From assembly GCF_001543895.1 (NCBI RefSeq), contig NZ_JYIJ01000016.1, positions 310,001-374,000 on the forward strand: a stretch of DNA of 64,000 bases, written 5' to 3'. Positions within the stretch are counted from its first letter, which is position 1; each line of letters starts with the position of its first letter. The DNA comes from Carbonactinospora thermoautotrophica (GTDB taxonomy: Bacteria > Actinomycetota > Actinomycetes > Streptomycetales > Carbonactinosporaceae). Below are positions 7,990 to 16,453 of this stretch, one piece after another. The notes beneath the pieces were generated by a model, which saw only the letters and a list, made by a program, of their open reading frames with translations, was not told the origin of the DNA and searched no databases. Both the position numbers and the translations under genes were made by a program.

Positions 7990-9021
7990 GTGACCGAGAC
8001 CCTGGACCGTACCGACACCCTTGCCGGCGACATCCTGAGCACGGCCCGCCAGCAGGTGCTGGAGGAGGGCCGCGGCCTGTCCGAGGCGCAGGTGCTGGAG
8101 GTGCTGCGGCTGCCGGACGAGCGGCTGGAGGAGCTGCTGCAGCTGGCGCACGAGGTCCGGATGCGCTGGTGTGGGCCGGAGGTCGAGGTCGAGGGCATCG
8201 TCTCGGTCAAGACCGGCGGCTGCCCGGAGGACTGCCACTTCTGCTCCCAGTCCGGGCAGTTCTCCTCCCCCGTCCGCGCGGCCTGGCTGGACATCCCCGA
8301 GCTGGTGAAGGCGGCGCGGGAGACCGCGCGGACCGGGGCCACGGAGTTCTGCATCGTGGCCGCGGTGCGCGGCCCGGACCGGCGGCTGATGAGCCAGGTC
8401 CGCGAGGGCATCAAGGCGATCCGCGACGCCGGCATCGAGATCAACATCGCCTGCTCGCTCGGCATGCTCACCTCCGAGCAGGTCGACGAGCTGGTGGAGA
8501 TGGGCGTCCACCGGTACAACCACAACCTGGAGACGGCCCGTTCGTACTTCCCTCAGGTGGTCACCACCCACACCTGGGAGGAGCGCTGGGAGACGCTCGT
8601 CATGGTGCGCGACGCCGGCATGGAGGTGTGCTGCGGCGGCATCATCGGCATGGGCGAGACCGTCGAGCAGCGGGCCGAGTTCGCCGCGCAGCTGGCCGAG
8701 CTCGGCCCGGACGAGGTGCCGCTGAACTTCCTGAACCCCCGACCGGGCACCCCGTTCGCCGACTATCCGGTGTTGGAGCCCCGGGAGGCGCTCAAGACGA
8801 TCGCGGCGTTCCGGCTGGCGCTGCCGCGCACGATCCTGCGGTATGCGGGCGGCCGGGAGATCACGCTGGGCGACCTGGGCACCGAGCAGGGCCTGCTGGG
8901 CGGCATCAACGCGGTGATCGTCGGCAACTACCTCACCACGCTGGGCCGGCCCGCGGAGCAGGACCTGAAGCTGCTGGCCGACCTGAAGATGCCGATCAAG
9001 GCACTTTCGGACACCATCTAG
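7990..9021 (+). CDS. bioB: Biotin synthase
   Basis: A 343-aa radical-SAM enzyme that inserts sulfur into dethiobiotin, the last step of biotin synthesis. The SAM-binding [4Fe-4S] cluster motif CPEDCHFC gives Cys78, Cys82 and Cys85. Other BioB hallmarks are [15 protein letters not shown] and the C-terminal YAGGREI segment that carries the arginine near the auxiliary [2Fe-2S] cluster. GTG start in the bioD-bioB operon. Actinobacterial BioB is reported to depend on the small auxiliary protein BsaP, usually encoded next to bioB; here a BsaP-like gene lies 6.3 kb away at 15340-15540. Confidence 0.97.
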   Translation: MTETLDRTDTLAGDILSTARQQVLEEGRGLSEAQVLEVLRLPDERLEELLQLAHEVRMRWCGPEVEVEGIVSVKTGGCPEDCHFCSQSGQFSSPVRAAWLDIPELVKAARETARTGATEFCIVAAVRGPDRRLMSQVREGIKAIRDAGIEINIACSLGMLTSEQVDELVEMGVHRYNHNLETARSYFPQVVTTHTWEERWETLVMVRDAGMEVCCGGIIGMGETVEQRAEFAAQLAELGPDEVPLNFLNPRPGTPFADYPVLEPREALKTIAAFRLALPRTILRYAGGREITLGDLGTEQGLLGGINAVIVGNYLTTLGRPAEQDLKLLADLKMPIKALSDTI

Positions 9022-9423
9022 GGGTTCCGAGGCAATCGATCGGGTGATCGACACCGAAGTTGGCGTATCCACTCGGTGACGCACCACGACGTCGCTTCGG
9101 GCTGCGGGCACTGACCGGCCGGCGCTCCGGTGTCGCGTCAACGTTTGCGGGGTGAGGCGGAGCGGTCGCCTGACCTGCCGCGGGACTTCGCGGAGCTGGT
9201 CGACGGTTACCTGGGGCTGGCCCGGTTCCTGCGCGCCGACCGGGCGGCGCTGTCGAGACCGCGACCGATCTGGTGCCGCACGTCCCGTGATCCGCCCGAT
9301 CCAGGACGGGCTTCAGGCGCGTTGCCGATTCGTTACCCCGAACGAACGCTGGTCGATATATCCAAGTCCTAGCCTTCCCCCACCTAGGTCCTGACGCTTC
9401 GCCTCGTCCTCGGGAGATTCTCG
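9022..9423. other. Intergenic region after bioB with one hairpin
   Basis: A 400-bp stretch without a convincing gene. Arms CACCGA (9052-9057) and TCGGTG (9073-9078) could form a weak stem-loop shortly after bioB that may act as a terminator. A possible 80-codon frame at 9130-9372 has no recognisable motif and no good ribosome binding site. The last 60 bp are less GC-rich and probably contain the promoter for the transporter genes. Confidence 0.35.
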
Positions 9424-9705
9424 GTGCAAGAAACCTCCACGAACCGCCGACGAGCGGTGAGGCCCAAGCTGGTGGTGGCCGGGCTCTGCTTGCTGGTGCC
9501 CATCGTCACCTCGCTCTGGGTCTCCTCCTACGCACGGGTCGAGCCGCGGCTGTTCGGTTTCCCCTTCTTCTACTGGTACCAACTGCTCCTGATCCCGATC
9601 TCCGTCACGCTCACCGCGATCGCCTATGTGCTCGTCGTGGGTGAGGAACGCGCGCGGAAGCGCGCCCGGCAGCGAAGCGACGACGCGGAGGAGGGGACGC
9701 AGTGA
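9424..9705 (+). CDS. DUF3311 small membrane protein, MctP-associated
   Basis: A 93-aa protein with two membrane helices (about residues 15-33, LVVAGLCLLVPIVTSLWVS, and 48-70, WYQLLLIPISVTLTAIAYVLV) and the FGFPFFYWYQL loop typical of DUF3311. These proteins are encoded immediately upstream of SSS-family carboxylate symporters and are thought to be accessory subunits. GTG start preceded by CGGGAG. Its last codons overlap the start of the next gene by 4 bp, which supports translational coupling. Confidence 0.88.
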   Translation: MQETSTNRRRAVRPKLVVAGLCLLVPIVTSLWVSSYARVEPRLFGFPFFYWYQLLLIPISVTLTAIAYVLVVGEERARKRARQRSDDAEEGTQ

Positions 9706-11351
9706 ACCACGCAGCGAGCAGCGCGGCGGACAACAGCCTGGACTGGACCGCGCTCACCGTCTTCGTGCTGCTGTTCGCGCTCGTCACGGTCATGGGTTTC
9801 CTCGCCTCCCGCTGGCGGCGCGCGCGGAGCCTCATGCACCTGGACGAGTGGGGGCTGGGCGGTCGCAGCTTCGGCACGTTCATCACCTGGTTCCTGCTCG
9901 GCGGCGACCTGTACACCGCGTACACGTTCATCGCGGTGCCCGCGCTGCTGTTCGGCGTCGGCGCGATGGGCTTCTTCGCGGTGCCGTACACGATCGTCGT
10001 GTACCCGCTGATCTTCATCTTCCTGCCGCGGCTGTGGTCGGTCTCGCACCGGCACGGGTACGTCACCCCGGCCGACTTCGTGCGCGGGCGGTGGGGATCG
10101 CGGGCGCTCGCCCTGGCCGTCGCGCTGACCGGCATCCTCGCCACGATGCCCTACATCGCGCTCCAACTGGTCGGCATCCAGGTCGTGCTCGACGTGATGG
10201 GCCTGGGCGGCGGCGAGAACACCAACTGGCTCGTCAAGGACCTGCCGCTGTTCATCGCGTTCGCGGTGCTCGCGGCCTACACGTACTCCTCCGGCCTGCG
10301 CGCGCCCGCGCTGATCGCGTTCGTCAAGGACACCCTGATCTACCTGGTGATCCTGGTCGCGGTCATCTACCTGCCGGTCAAACTCGGCGGCTGGGGGCAC
10401 ATCTTCGACACCGCCGGCGAGGCGCTGAAGCAGACCAACCCGGTGACCGGCAAGCCGAAGGGCTCCCTGGTCACCGGCGAGCAGCAGTACTGGGCGTACG
10501 CGACGCTGGCGCTCGGCTCGGCCCTGGCGCTGTTCATGTACCCGCACTCGATCACCGCGGCCCTGGCCACCAAGGACCGGAACGTGGTGCGGCGCAACGC
10601 GGCCATCCTGCCGGCGTACTCGCTGCTGCTCGGCCTGATCACGCTCCTTGGGTTCATGGCGCTCGCGGCCGGCGTGAAGACGAACGGCAACGCCCAGCTC
10701 GCGGTGCCGCTGCTGTTCGAGCAGCAGTTCCCCGGCTGGTTCGCGGGCGTCGCGTTCGCGGCGATCGCCATCGGCGCGCTGGTGCCGGCGGCGATCATGT
10801 CGATCGCGGCGGCGAACCTGTTCACCCGCAACGTCTACCGCGAGTTCATCCGTCCCGACGCCACGCCGGAGCAGGAGACCAAGGTCTCGCAGCTGATCTC
10901 CCTGATCGTGAAGGTGGGCGCGCTCGTCTTCGTGCTCGGCCTGGACAAGACCTTCGCGATCAACCTCCAACTGCTGGGCGGCATCTGGATCCTGCAGACG
11001 TTCCCGGCGATCGTGTTCGGCCTGTACACCCGGTGGTTCCACCGCTGGGCGCTGTTCGCCGGGTGGCTGGCCGGCATGGCGTACGGCAGCTGGACCGCGT
11101 ACCTGCAGGAGGTGCCGGGCAAGCCGGGCACCCACTTCGGCGCCCAGGTCGCCAAGATCCCGCTGCTGGGCGAGACCGGCTACATCGCGCTCACCGCGCT
11201 CGTCGTCAACATCCTGGTGGCGGTCGTCCTCACGGTCGTGCTGCGCGCGCTCAAGGCGCCGGAGGGCGAGGACCAGACCAGGCCGGACGACTACGTGGCG
11301 GACGCCAGCGACGAGGGCGTGCGCAAGGACTCACCGGAGCTGGTCCGCTGA
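9702..11351 (+). CDS. mctP: Sodium:solute symporter family monocarboxylate permease
   Basis: A 549-aa polytopic transporter of the SSS family, about 13 predicted membrane helices. The N-terminal WGLGGRSFGTFITWFLLGGDLYT region and the AAGVKTNGNAQLAVPLLFEQ loop resemble MctP, a monocarboxylate (lactate, pyruvate, acetate) permease. Helix 5-6 region GIQVVLDVMG and the IAIGALVPAAIMSIAAANLFTRN segment match the SSS core. It forms a two-gene unit with the DUF3311 gene. Substrate assignment is from family context and not proven by sequence. Confidence 0.88.
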   Translation: MNHAASSAADNSLDWTALTVFVLLFALVTVMGFLASRWRRARSLMHLDEWGLGGRSFGTFITWFLLGGDLYTAYTFIAVPALLFGVGAMGFFAVPYTIVVYPLIFIFLPRLWSVSHRHGYVTPADFVRGRWGSRALALAVALTGILATMPYIALQLVGIQVVLDVMGLGGGENTNWLVKDLPLFIAFAVLAAYTYSSGLRAPALIAFVKDTLIYLVILVAVIYLPVKLGGWGHIFDTAGEALKQTNPVTGKPKGSLVTGEQQYWAYATLALGSALALFMYPHSITAALATKDRNVVRRNAAILPAYSLLLGLITLLGFMALAAGVKTNGNAQLAVPLLFEQQFPGWFAGVAFAAIAIGALVPAAIMSIAAANLFTRNVYREFIRPDATPEQETKVSQLISLIVKVGALVFVLGLDKTFAINLQLLGGIWILQTFPAIVFGLYTRWFHRWALFAGWLAGMAYGSWTAYLQEVPGKPGTHFGAQVAKIPLLGETGYIALTALVVNILVAVVLTVVLRALKAPEGEDQTRPDDYVADASDEGVRKDSPELVR

Positions 11352-11675
11352 CCGGTTCGAGGAGACGATCTCTGCGTACCCGCTCGTGCGCAGTTCGCTC
11401 GCTCTGCCCGCGCGCGGCCCTGCTCCTCACGGGCCTTCGCCCTCCCACACGCAGCGGCCGCGCGCGGGCTGCTGGAACTGCTCACATCTCCGCCCGTGTC
11501 CTCGGCGGGCGGGCCCACGCCTCCGGCGTGCCGTACCAACGTGGTCGCCCACCCGGAGGTGGCGTACCCCCGGACGGCGACCGGCTCGGATCGCGGCGCC
11601 CTGTGCGCACCCCCACGTGGTTCTCTGGCGACTCTTCCAGGCCTGTTAGCGCAGCCGCCAGGGGCCAGGCGGAGG
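11352..11675. other. Intergenic region between convergent mctP and MMPL genes
   Basis: About 320 bp between two convergent genes. I find no supported gene and no clean terminator hairpin. Confidence 0.4.
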
Positions 11676-13871
11676 TCACCCCTGCGCCGGCTCGCGTTCC
11701 CCGTGGAGCACCGGGATCCGGGGTGCCGGCTCGTCGGTCTCCCGCAGGCCGTACCGCTCCCACCAGCGGGCGAGCGGGGCGGGCGCCCACCAGTTGGCCG
11801 TGCCGAGCAGGCGCATGGTCGCCGGCACCAGGAGGGCGCGTACCACCGTGGCGTCCAGCGCCACCGCGATTCCCAGCCCGACGCCGACCATCTTCATGAG
11901 CGTGACGCCCGCGGTGGAGAAGGCCGCGATCACCACGATGAGCAGCAGGGCGGCGCCGGTGATGATGCGCCCGGTGCGCTGCAGCCCGGCGGCCACGGCG
12001 GCGGCGTTGTCCCGGGTGAGATCCCACTGCTCACGCACCCGGGAGAGCAGGAACACCTCGTAGTCCATGGACAGGCCGAACGCGATGACGAGCATGATGA
12101 GCGGCGTGGTGGCCTCGATGTACCCGGTCGGGGTGAAGTCCAGCCAGCCGGCGAAGTGGCCGTCCTGGAAGACCAGCACCAGCGCGCCGAACGACGCGGT
12201 GAGCGACAGCAGGTTCATCACGAGCGCCTTGAACGGCAGCACGACCGAGCCGAAGGCGGCGAACAGCAGCACGAAGGTCACCACGCCCACGAACAGCGCC
12301 ATCCAGGGCATCCGGTCGCCGAGCCCGTCGAGCAGGTCGACCAGCTCCGCGGTCTGCCCGCCGACCAGGACGCGCGCGCCGGCCGGGGCGGGCAGCGCCC
12401 GGATGCGGCGCACCAGCTCGCGCGCCTCCTCGGACGTCGGATCGGCCTCGTAGCGCACGCTGACCCGTGCGGTGTCCGCCCGAGCGCCGGTGACCTGCGC
12501 CCCGGTCACCCCGGGCAGGGCCCGGATCCGCTGGACGTACTCGCCCAGCGCGGCCTGGTGCCGCTCGACCGGGCCGGGCAGGATCACCACGGCCTCGATC
12601 GGGTTGGTCACGTTGCCCGGGAACTCCCGTTGCAGCCGCTCCTGCGCGACCCTGCTCTCCGTCCCGGCCGGCAGCACGCGCGCGTCCACCCAGCCCCAGG
12701 AGACGCGGGTGAACGGCAGGGCGAGCACGACGAGCACGGTGGTCAGCACGCTCGCGTACAGGACCGGGCGGCGCATGACGCTGCGGGCTACCCGGTACCA
12801 GAGGCCACGCTCACCCCGGGCGCGGGACCGGTCGAACCAGGGCAGCCGCAAGGCGTCGACCCGCCGGCCGAGCACGGCCAGCAGCGCAGGCAAGACGGTG
12901 ACCGCGGCCAGCATCGCGAACAGCACCGCGGCGATGCCGCCCATCCCTATGGAGCGCAGGAACATCTGCGGGAAGAGCAGCAGGCCGGCCAGTGACATGG
13001 CGACGGTGAGCGCGGAGAAGACGACCGTGCGGCCGGCGGTCGCCACGGTACGCGCCACCGCCTCGATGACGTCGTCGCCAGCACTGTCCCCGGCGCTGTC
13101 CGGTTGCCGGTCCAGCTCCTCACGGAAGCGGCTCACGATGAACAGCGCGTAGTCGATGGCCAGGCCGAGCCCGATCATCGTGACGATGTTCATCGCGAAG
13201 ATCGAGACGTCGGTAACCAGGGTCAGCACCTTGAGCAGGGTGAGCGCGCCGAGGATGGCCAGCCCGCCGATGGCCAGCGGGGTGGCCGCCGCGACGAGGC
13301 TGCCGAAGATCACCACGAGGAGCACCAGCAAGGCCGGCATCGAGAGCATCTCGGCGCGCGCCAGGTCGGCGCTGGTCTGGGTCTCGACGTCCCGTTGGAT
13401 GGGCAGCGCGCCGGTGAGCTGGACGGTGAGGCCGGGAGCGCGCAGCCGGTCCTCGACCCGCTCGTACGCCGCCTCCTTGTCGCCGACGAGCCGGAGCGCG
13501 ACGTAGGTGGCGTGCCGGTCGCGGGAGACCAGATCGGGGGAGCGCGTCGCCCAGTACGTGACGACCTGCTCGACGTCACCGCGCGGCAGGGTGGCGAGGG
13601 CTCGCTGCACCGCGTCCCGGAAGGCCGGGTCGTCCACGGTGTGGGTGGGGTGGGAGTAGATCGCGAGGACGTCGGGGCCGATCGCGCCGATGACCCGCTC
13701 GGCGTGGACGCGGGCGCGCTCGGACTCGCTGTCCGGGTCGGCGTACCCACCACCCTGGAGCCGTTGGACGACGCTGGTTCCCCAGAGGGCCGCAGCCACG
13801 GTGAACAGTCCGGCCAGGGTGAGCACCCACCACCGGTGCCGGGCTGTTCGGTAGCCCAGCCATGTGAACAT
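11676..13871 (-). CDS. MMPL family (RND-type) membrane exporter
   Basis: A 731-aa transporter of the MMPL group within the RND superfamily, which exports lipids or small hydrophobic compounds using proton motive force. It shows the two-fold layout: a helix at residues 15-33, a large extracytoplasmic domain, a block of about five helices (residues 185-370) including GLGLAIDYALFIVSRFREEL, a second periplasmic loop, and a second block (540-700) including FGLSMDYEVFLLSRVREQW. The two G-DY motifs are the proton-relay signatures of MMPL proteins. ATG with AAGGAG 7 nt upstream. It is divergent from a TetR gene with a large dyad between them, so it is almost certainly regulated by that protein. Confidence 0.93.
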   Translation of the reverse strand: MFTWLGYRTARHRWWVLTLAGLFTVAAALWGTSVVQRLQGGGYADPDSESERARVHAERVIGAIGPDVLAIYSHPTHTVDDPAFRDAVQRALATLPRGDVEQVVTYWATRSPDLVSRDRHATYVALRLVGDKEAAYERVEDRLRAPGLTVQLTGALPIQRDVETQTSADLARAEMLSMPALLVLLVVIFGSLVAAATPLAIGGLAILGALTLLKVLTLVTDVSIFAMNIVTMIGLGLAIDYALFIVSRFREELDRQPDSAGDSAGDDVIEAVARTVATAGRTVVFSALTVAMSLAGLLLFPQMFLRSIGMGGIAAVLFAMLAAVTVLPALLAVLGRRVDALRLPWFDRSRARGERGLWYRVARSVMRRPVLYASVLTTVLVVLALPFTRVSWGWVDARVLPAGTESRVAQERLQREFPGNVTNPIEAVVILPGPVERHQAALGEYVQRIRALPGVTGAQVTGARADTARVSVRYEADPTSEEARELVRRIRALPAPAGARVLVGGQTAELVDLLDGLGDRMPWMALFVGVVTFVLLFAAFGSVVLPFKALVMNLLSLTASFGALVLVFQDGHFAGWLDFTPTGYIEATTPLIMLVIAFGLSMDYEVFLLSRVREQWDLTRDNAAAVAAGLQRTGRIITGAALLLIVVIAAFSTAGVTLMKMVGVGLGIAVALDATVVRALLVPATMRLLGTANWWAPAPLARWWERYGLRETDEPAPRIPVLHGEREPAQG

Positions 13872-13911
13872 GTGTGTCTCCTTGGCAAGAAGCGCTATGG
13901 TGGTTAACAGA

Positions 13912-13943
13912 GTTAACAGCGTTAGCTAGATAACGGCGTTAAC
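13912..13943. promoter_or_regulatory. Large dyad operator between MMPL gene and TetR regulator
   Basis: A 32-bp dyad: outer arms GTTAAC (13912-13917) and GTTAAC (13938-13943), inner perfect arms CGTTA (13920-13924) and TAACG (13931-13935). An extra GTTAAC copy lies at 13903-13908. Halves match at 11 of 14 positions. The stretch is AT-rich compared with its surroundings and sits between two divergent genes, as expected for a TetR autoregulatory operator. Confidence 0.75.
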
Positions 13944-13993
13944 TAAACATACGATGTAAACGATCGTCAAGCCTGGGCACGAGGAGGACAGCC

Positions 13994-14707
13994 GTGGCGG
14001 TCCCGGCCAGCCGGCGAGAGCGGCAGCGCGAGGCCACGCTGCGCGAGATCAAGCAGGTCGCCCGGCGCCTGCTGGTGACGAAAGGCGCCGGCGCGGTCTC
14101 GCTGCGCGCGATCGCCCGGGAGATGGGCATGACCGCGCCCGGCCTGTACCGGTATTTCGCCAGCCACGAGGAGCTGCTGCACGCCCTGTGCCAGGACATC
14201 ACCGCCGAGCTGTGCGACCGGCTGGAGGCCGCCCGCGACGCCGTGGAGGGGGACGCGGTCACCCGGCTGTTCGCGACCGCGCGCGCCCTGCGCGCCTGGG
14301 CCCTGGAACACCGCGCCGAGTTCGGGCTCACCTTCGGCGGCACGACCCTGCCGGACCTGCGTCTCCCCCCCGAGTGCCGGACCGGCGACCCGCTGCACGA
14401 GCAGGGCTACCGGTTCGGCCGGATCTTCTTCGACCTGTTCGTCGAGGTGTGGCGGACGCGCGGCTTCGCCGCCCCGGACCCGGCGGACCTGGACCCGCGG
14501 CTGGTTCCCCAGCTCCAGACGCTCCAACTGGGCATGGGCGGGAGGCTGCCGCTCGGTGCCTGTTACGTGTTCCTGGAATGCTGGGTGATGCTGTACGGCA
14601 TCGTGTCGCTCGAGGTGTACGGCAAGCTCGACTTCGCGCTCACCGACACCGCGCCGATGTTCGAGTCATACCTGCGGCGCATCGCCGACCGGCTCCTGAC
14701 ATCCTGA
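13994..14707 (+). CDS. TetR/AcrR family transcriptional regulator
   Basis: A 237-aa repressor-type protein. The N-terminal helix-turn-helix (about residues 20-60) reads LLVTKGAGAVSLRAIAREMG with GLYRYFASHEELL, the classic TetR signature. The C-terminal ligand-binding domain resembles the TetR_C WHG-like group (MLYGIVSLEVYGKL). GTG start with GGAGG 6 nt upstream. The divergent MMPL exporter is its likely target, and the shared intergenic dyad its operator. The ligand is unknown. Confidence 0.92.
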   Translation: MAVPASRRERQREATLREIKQVARRLLVTKGAGAVSLRAIAREMGMTAPGLYRYFASHEELLHALCQDITAELCDRLEAARDAVEGDAVTRLFATARALRAWALEHRAEFGLTFGGTTLPDLRLPPECRTGDPLHEQGYRFGRIFFDLFVEVWRTRGFAAPDPADLDPRLVPQLQTLQLGMGGRLPLGACYVFLECWVMLYGIVSLEVYGKLDFALTDTAPMFESYLRRIADRLLTS

Positions 14708-14930
14708 CCCCGCTCACCCGGTCCCCCGCAGGGTCGCGCGACGACCTCCGTCGACCACCCGGCTCCTCTGCTCCTGGCGGACCAAGGCAATCCCGCTAGG
14801 GCGCCGCCGCTGGTCAGCACGTTGTCCGCGACGTACCGCACGTCGGGGTCGATCTTGGCCAGCGGCGGGCCAGTCGTCCACGTACCGCCAGCGGGTCGTG
14901 CGCCGCCGCCCATCGAGCAGCGGTACCGCG

Positions 14931-15320
14931 CTACGCCCGGGCCCGTAGGCGGGCCAGGAACCGCTCGCGCTCCACCACGACGCGCGTGATCTGCCCGTGG
15001 CCCACCAGTTCGCCGTGCTCGTCCTCGGCGAGCACCTCGAAGCGCAGCGTGCCGTCGTGCACGTCGACCAGCTCGGCGCGGATCGTCACCCGCGTGCCGA
15101 TCCCGCTGGCCCGCCGGTGCTCGAGCTGCACGCGAGTGCCGACCGAGGTGTGTCCCTCCCCCAGCTCACCCTCGACCGCCCGAACCGTGGCCGCCTCCAC
15201 CAGGGCGAGCAGCCGCGGCGTAGCCAGCACCGGCACGTCCCCGCTCCCCACGGCGATCGCGGTGTCCTCCTCGGTGACGACATGCTCGATGACGGCAACG
15301 AGTCCAGAACGCAGCGCCAT
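14931..15320 (-). CDS. Hotdog-fold thioesterase-like protein (FlK-like)
   Basis: A 129-aa single-domain protein of the hotdog superfamily resembling the fluoroacetyl-CoA thioesterase group. Features are [21 protein letters not shown], which forms the central helix, followed by [23 protein letters not shown], with the catalytic threonine-type position and an E/H pair in the strand. It ends in a beta hairpin ([20 protein letters not shown]). ATG 15320 is chosen because the upstream frame loses family similarity and enters the divergent bsaP gene 19 bp away. The acyl-CoA substrate is unknown. Confidence 0.78.
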   Translation of the reverse strand: MALRSGLVAVIEHVVTEEDTAIAVGSGDVPVLATPRLLALVEAATVRAVEGELGEGHTSVGTRVQLEHRRASGIGTRVTIRAELVDVHDGTLRFEVLAEDEHGELVGHGQITRVVVERERFLARLRARA

Positions 15321-15339
15321 GCCTCGTACCCTACGGGCC

Positions 15340-15540
15340 GTGGAGCGAGAACTGGTGTACTGCGACCACTGTGGCGAACCATGTGTCAACGCGCCGGCCG
15401 ACGCGCACGCCCGCTGCCGGCGCATGCGCGAGTTGGAGCCGCCGCGGTACTGCGCCCAGTGCCGCCGCCGGATGGTGGTCCAGGTGACACCGAGTGGCTG
15501 GACCGCCCGGTGTGTCGAACACGGCGTCATCAACGGTTAA
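15340..15540 (+). CDS. bsaP: BsaP-like biotin synthase auxiliary protein (cysteine-rich)
   Basis: A 66-aa protein with three cysteine pairs: YCDHCGEPC at the N-terminus (Cys8, 11, 15), [14 protein letters not shown] in the middle and WTARCVEHG at the end. As I recall the family, BsaP (Rv1590-like) proteins share the CRRRMVVQV...GWTARC pattern and are needed for BioB activity in actinobacteria, probably by helping its Fe-S chemistry. GTG 15340 starts just before the first cysteine motif. Unlike the mycobacterial arrangement it is not adjacent to bioB; instead a biotin-carrier protein gene follows directly. An unrelated zinc-ribbon protein is the alternative. Confidence 0.62.
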   Translation: MERELVYCDHCGEPCVNAPADAHARCRRMRELEPPRYCAQCRRRMVVQVTPSGWTARCVEHGVING

Positions 15541-15576
15541 GGTGTGACAGGAATCACAGGAAGAGAGGAGACGGGA

Positions 15577-15792
15577 GTGGCCGAGGAAGTACGCGCGGAG
15601 ATGGTGGCGAATGTGTTCAAGGTCGTCGTCTCCGAGGGTGAGAGCGTCCAACCCGGCGACACTCTCGTCATCCTCGAGTCGATGAAGATGGAGATCCCAG
15701 TCGTCCCGGAGACCGCCGGCAAGGTCACCCAGGTGAAGGTGCACGAAGGCGACGTCGTCCAGGAGGGCGACCTGATCGCCGTGATCGAGTAG
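15577..15792 (+). CDS. Small biotin/lipoyl-attachment carrier protein (TB7.3-like)
   Basis: A 71-aa protein that is a single biotinyl domain. The modification site is ESMKME with the target lysine flanked by methionines, the signature of biotinylated rather than lipoylated domains. It starts EEVRAEMVANVFKVVVSEG and ends GDLIAVIE, closely matching the mycobacterial TB7.3 (Rv3221c) family. GTG 15577 has AGGAG 6 nt upstream; an earlier GTG at 15544 is poorer. It lies 36 bp after bsaP on the same strand. Its partner carboxylase is unknown. Confidence 0.9.
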   Translation: MAEEVRAEMVANVFKVVVSEGESVQPGDTLVILESMKMEIPVVPETAGKVTQVKVHEGDVVQEGDLIAVIE

Positions 15793-15836
15793 TAGAGTTT
15801 GCGCCACCCTCGGATGATCTTGGGAGACTGCCCCCC

Positions 15837-16433
15837 GTGGGACTGGCGCTGCTCGTCCTCTTCATCGCGGTGATCGCCGGCCGGCTGGCCGGTGGCCGGA
15901 TCGCCGGACTGGCCCACTTACCCATCAAGGGACTCGGCATCCTCGTCGGCGCCCTGGCCGCACAACTGGCCGGCACGCTGCTCGCCGGTGTGGCCCAGCC
16001 GCTGTACCCACTCGGGCTGGGGCTGTCCGCCGCGCTCACCGGCTGGTTCGCCATCCGCAACCGGCGGCTGGCCGGCATCCCGCTGGCTGGGCTCGGGCTC
16101 GTGCTGAACGCCCTCGTGGTCGTGCTGAACGGGGAGATGCCGGTGTCCGAGCACGCGGCGGCGCGCGCCGGCCTGATGTCGCGGCTCGACCTGGCGGGCG
16201 ATCCGCGGCATGAGGCGATCGGGCCGGACACCCGGCTGGGGTTCCTCGGCCAGGTGATCCCGGTGCCGATCCCGGTGCACCGCGAGGTGGACAGCGTCGG
16301 CGACGTGCTGCTCGCCGCCGGCATCGGCCTGCTGGTGTTCACCGGGATGGTCGTCCAGCCGCCGTCCCCGTCCACCAGCCGCTGGGACAAGGTCCCGGAC
16401 ACCGGCGTGGTCGGTGCCGATGAGATGCCGTAG
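15837..16433 (+). CDS. DUF5317 integral membrane protein
   Basis: A 198-aa membrane protein. Four to five hydrophobic helices lie within the first 105 residues (LALLVLFIAVIAGRLAGG, GILVGALAAQLAGTLLAG and so on), then a soluble loop containing MPVSEHAAARAGL and a last helix near residues 155-175. The conserved LNGEMPVS and PVHREVDSVGD segments match the DUF5317 family of unknown function. Start at GTG with upstream purines. In actinobacteria this family often neighbours HD-domain membrane proteins, as it does here on the opposite strand. Confidence 0.82.
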   Translation: MGLALLVLFIAVIAGRLAGGRIAGLAHLPIKGLGILVGALAAQLAGTLLAGVAQPLYPLGLGLSAALTGWFAIRNRRLAGIPLAGLGLVLNALVVVLNGEMPVSEHAAARAGLMSRLDLAGDPRHEAIGPDTRLGFLGQVIPVPIPVHREVDSVGDVLLAAGIGLLVFTGMVVQPPSPSTSRWDKVPDTGVVGADEMP

Positions 16434-16453
16434 GCGGCCGCCGCTGGCGGAGG

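Noticed and set aside
9022-9080. Riboswitch near bioB or MctP
   Set aside because: No known riboswitch core was recognised; only a weak hairpin is present.
9130-9372. An 80-codon frame downstream of bioB
   Set aside because: No family motif and weak start; being near bioB it was considered as a BsaP, but it lacks the cysteine pattern.
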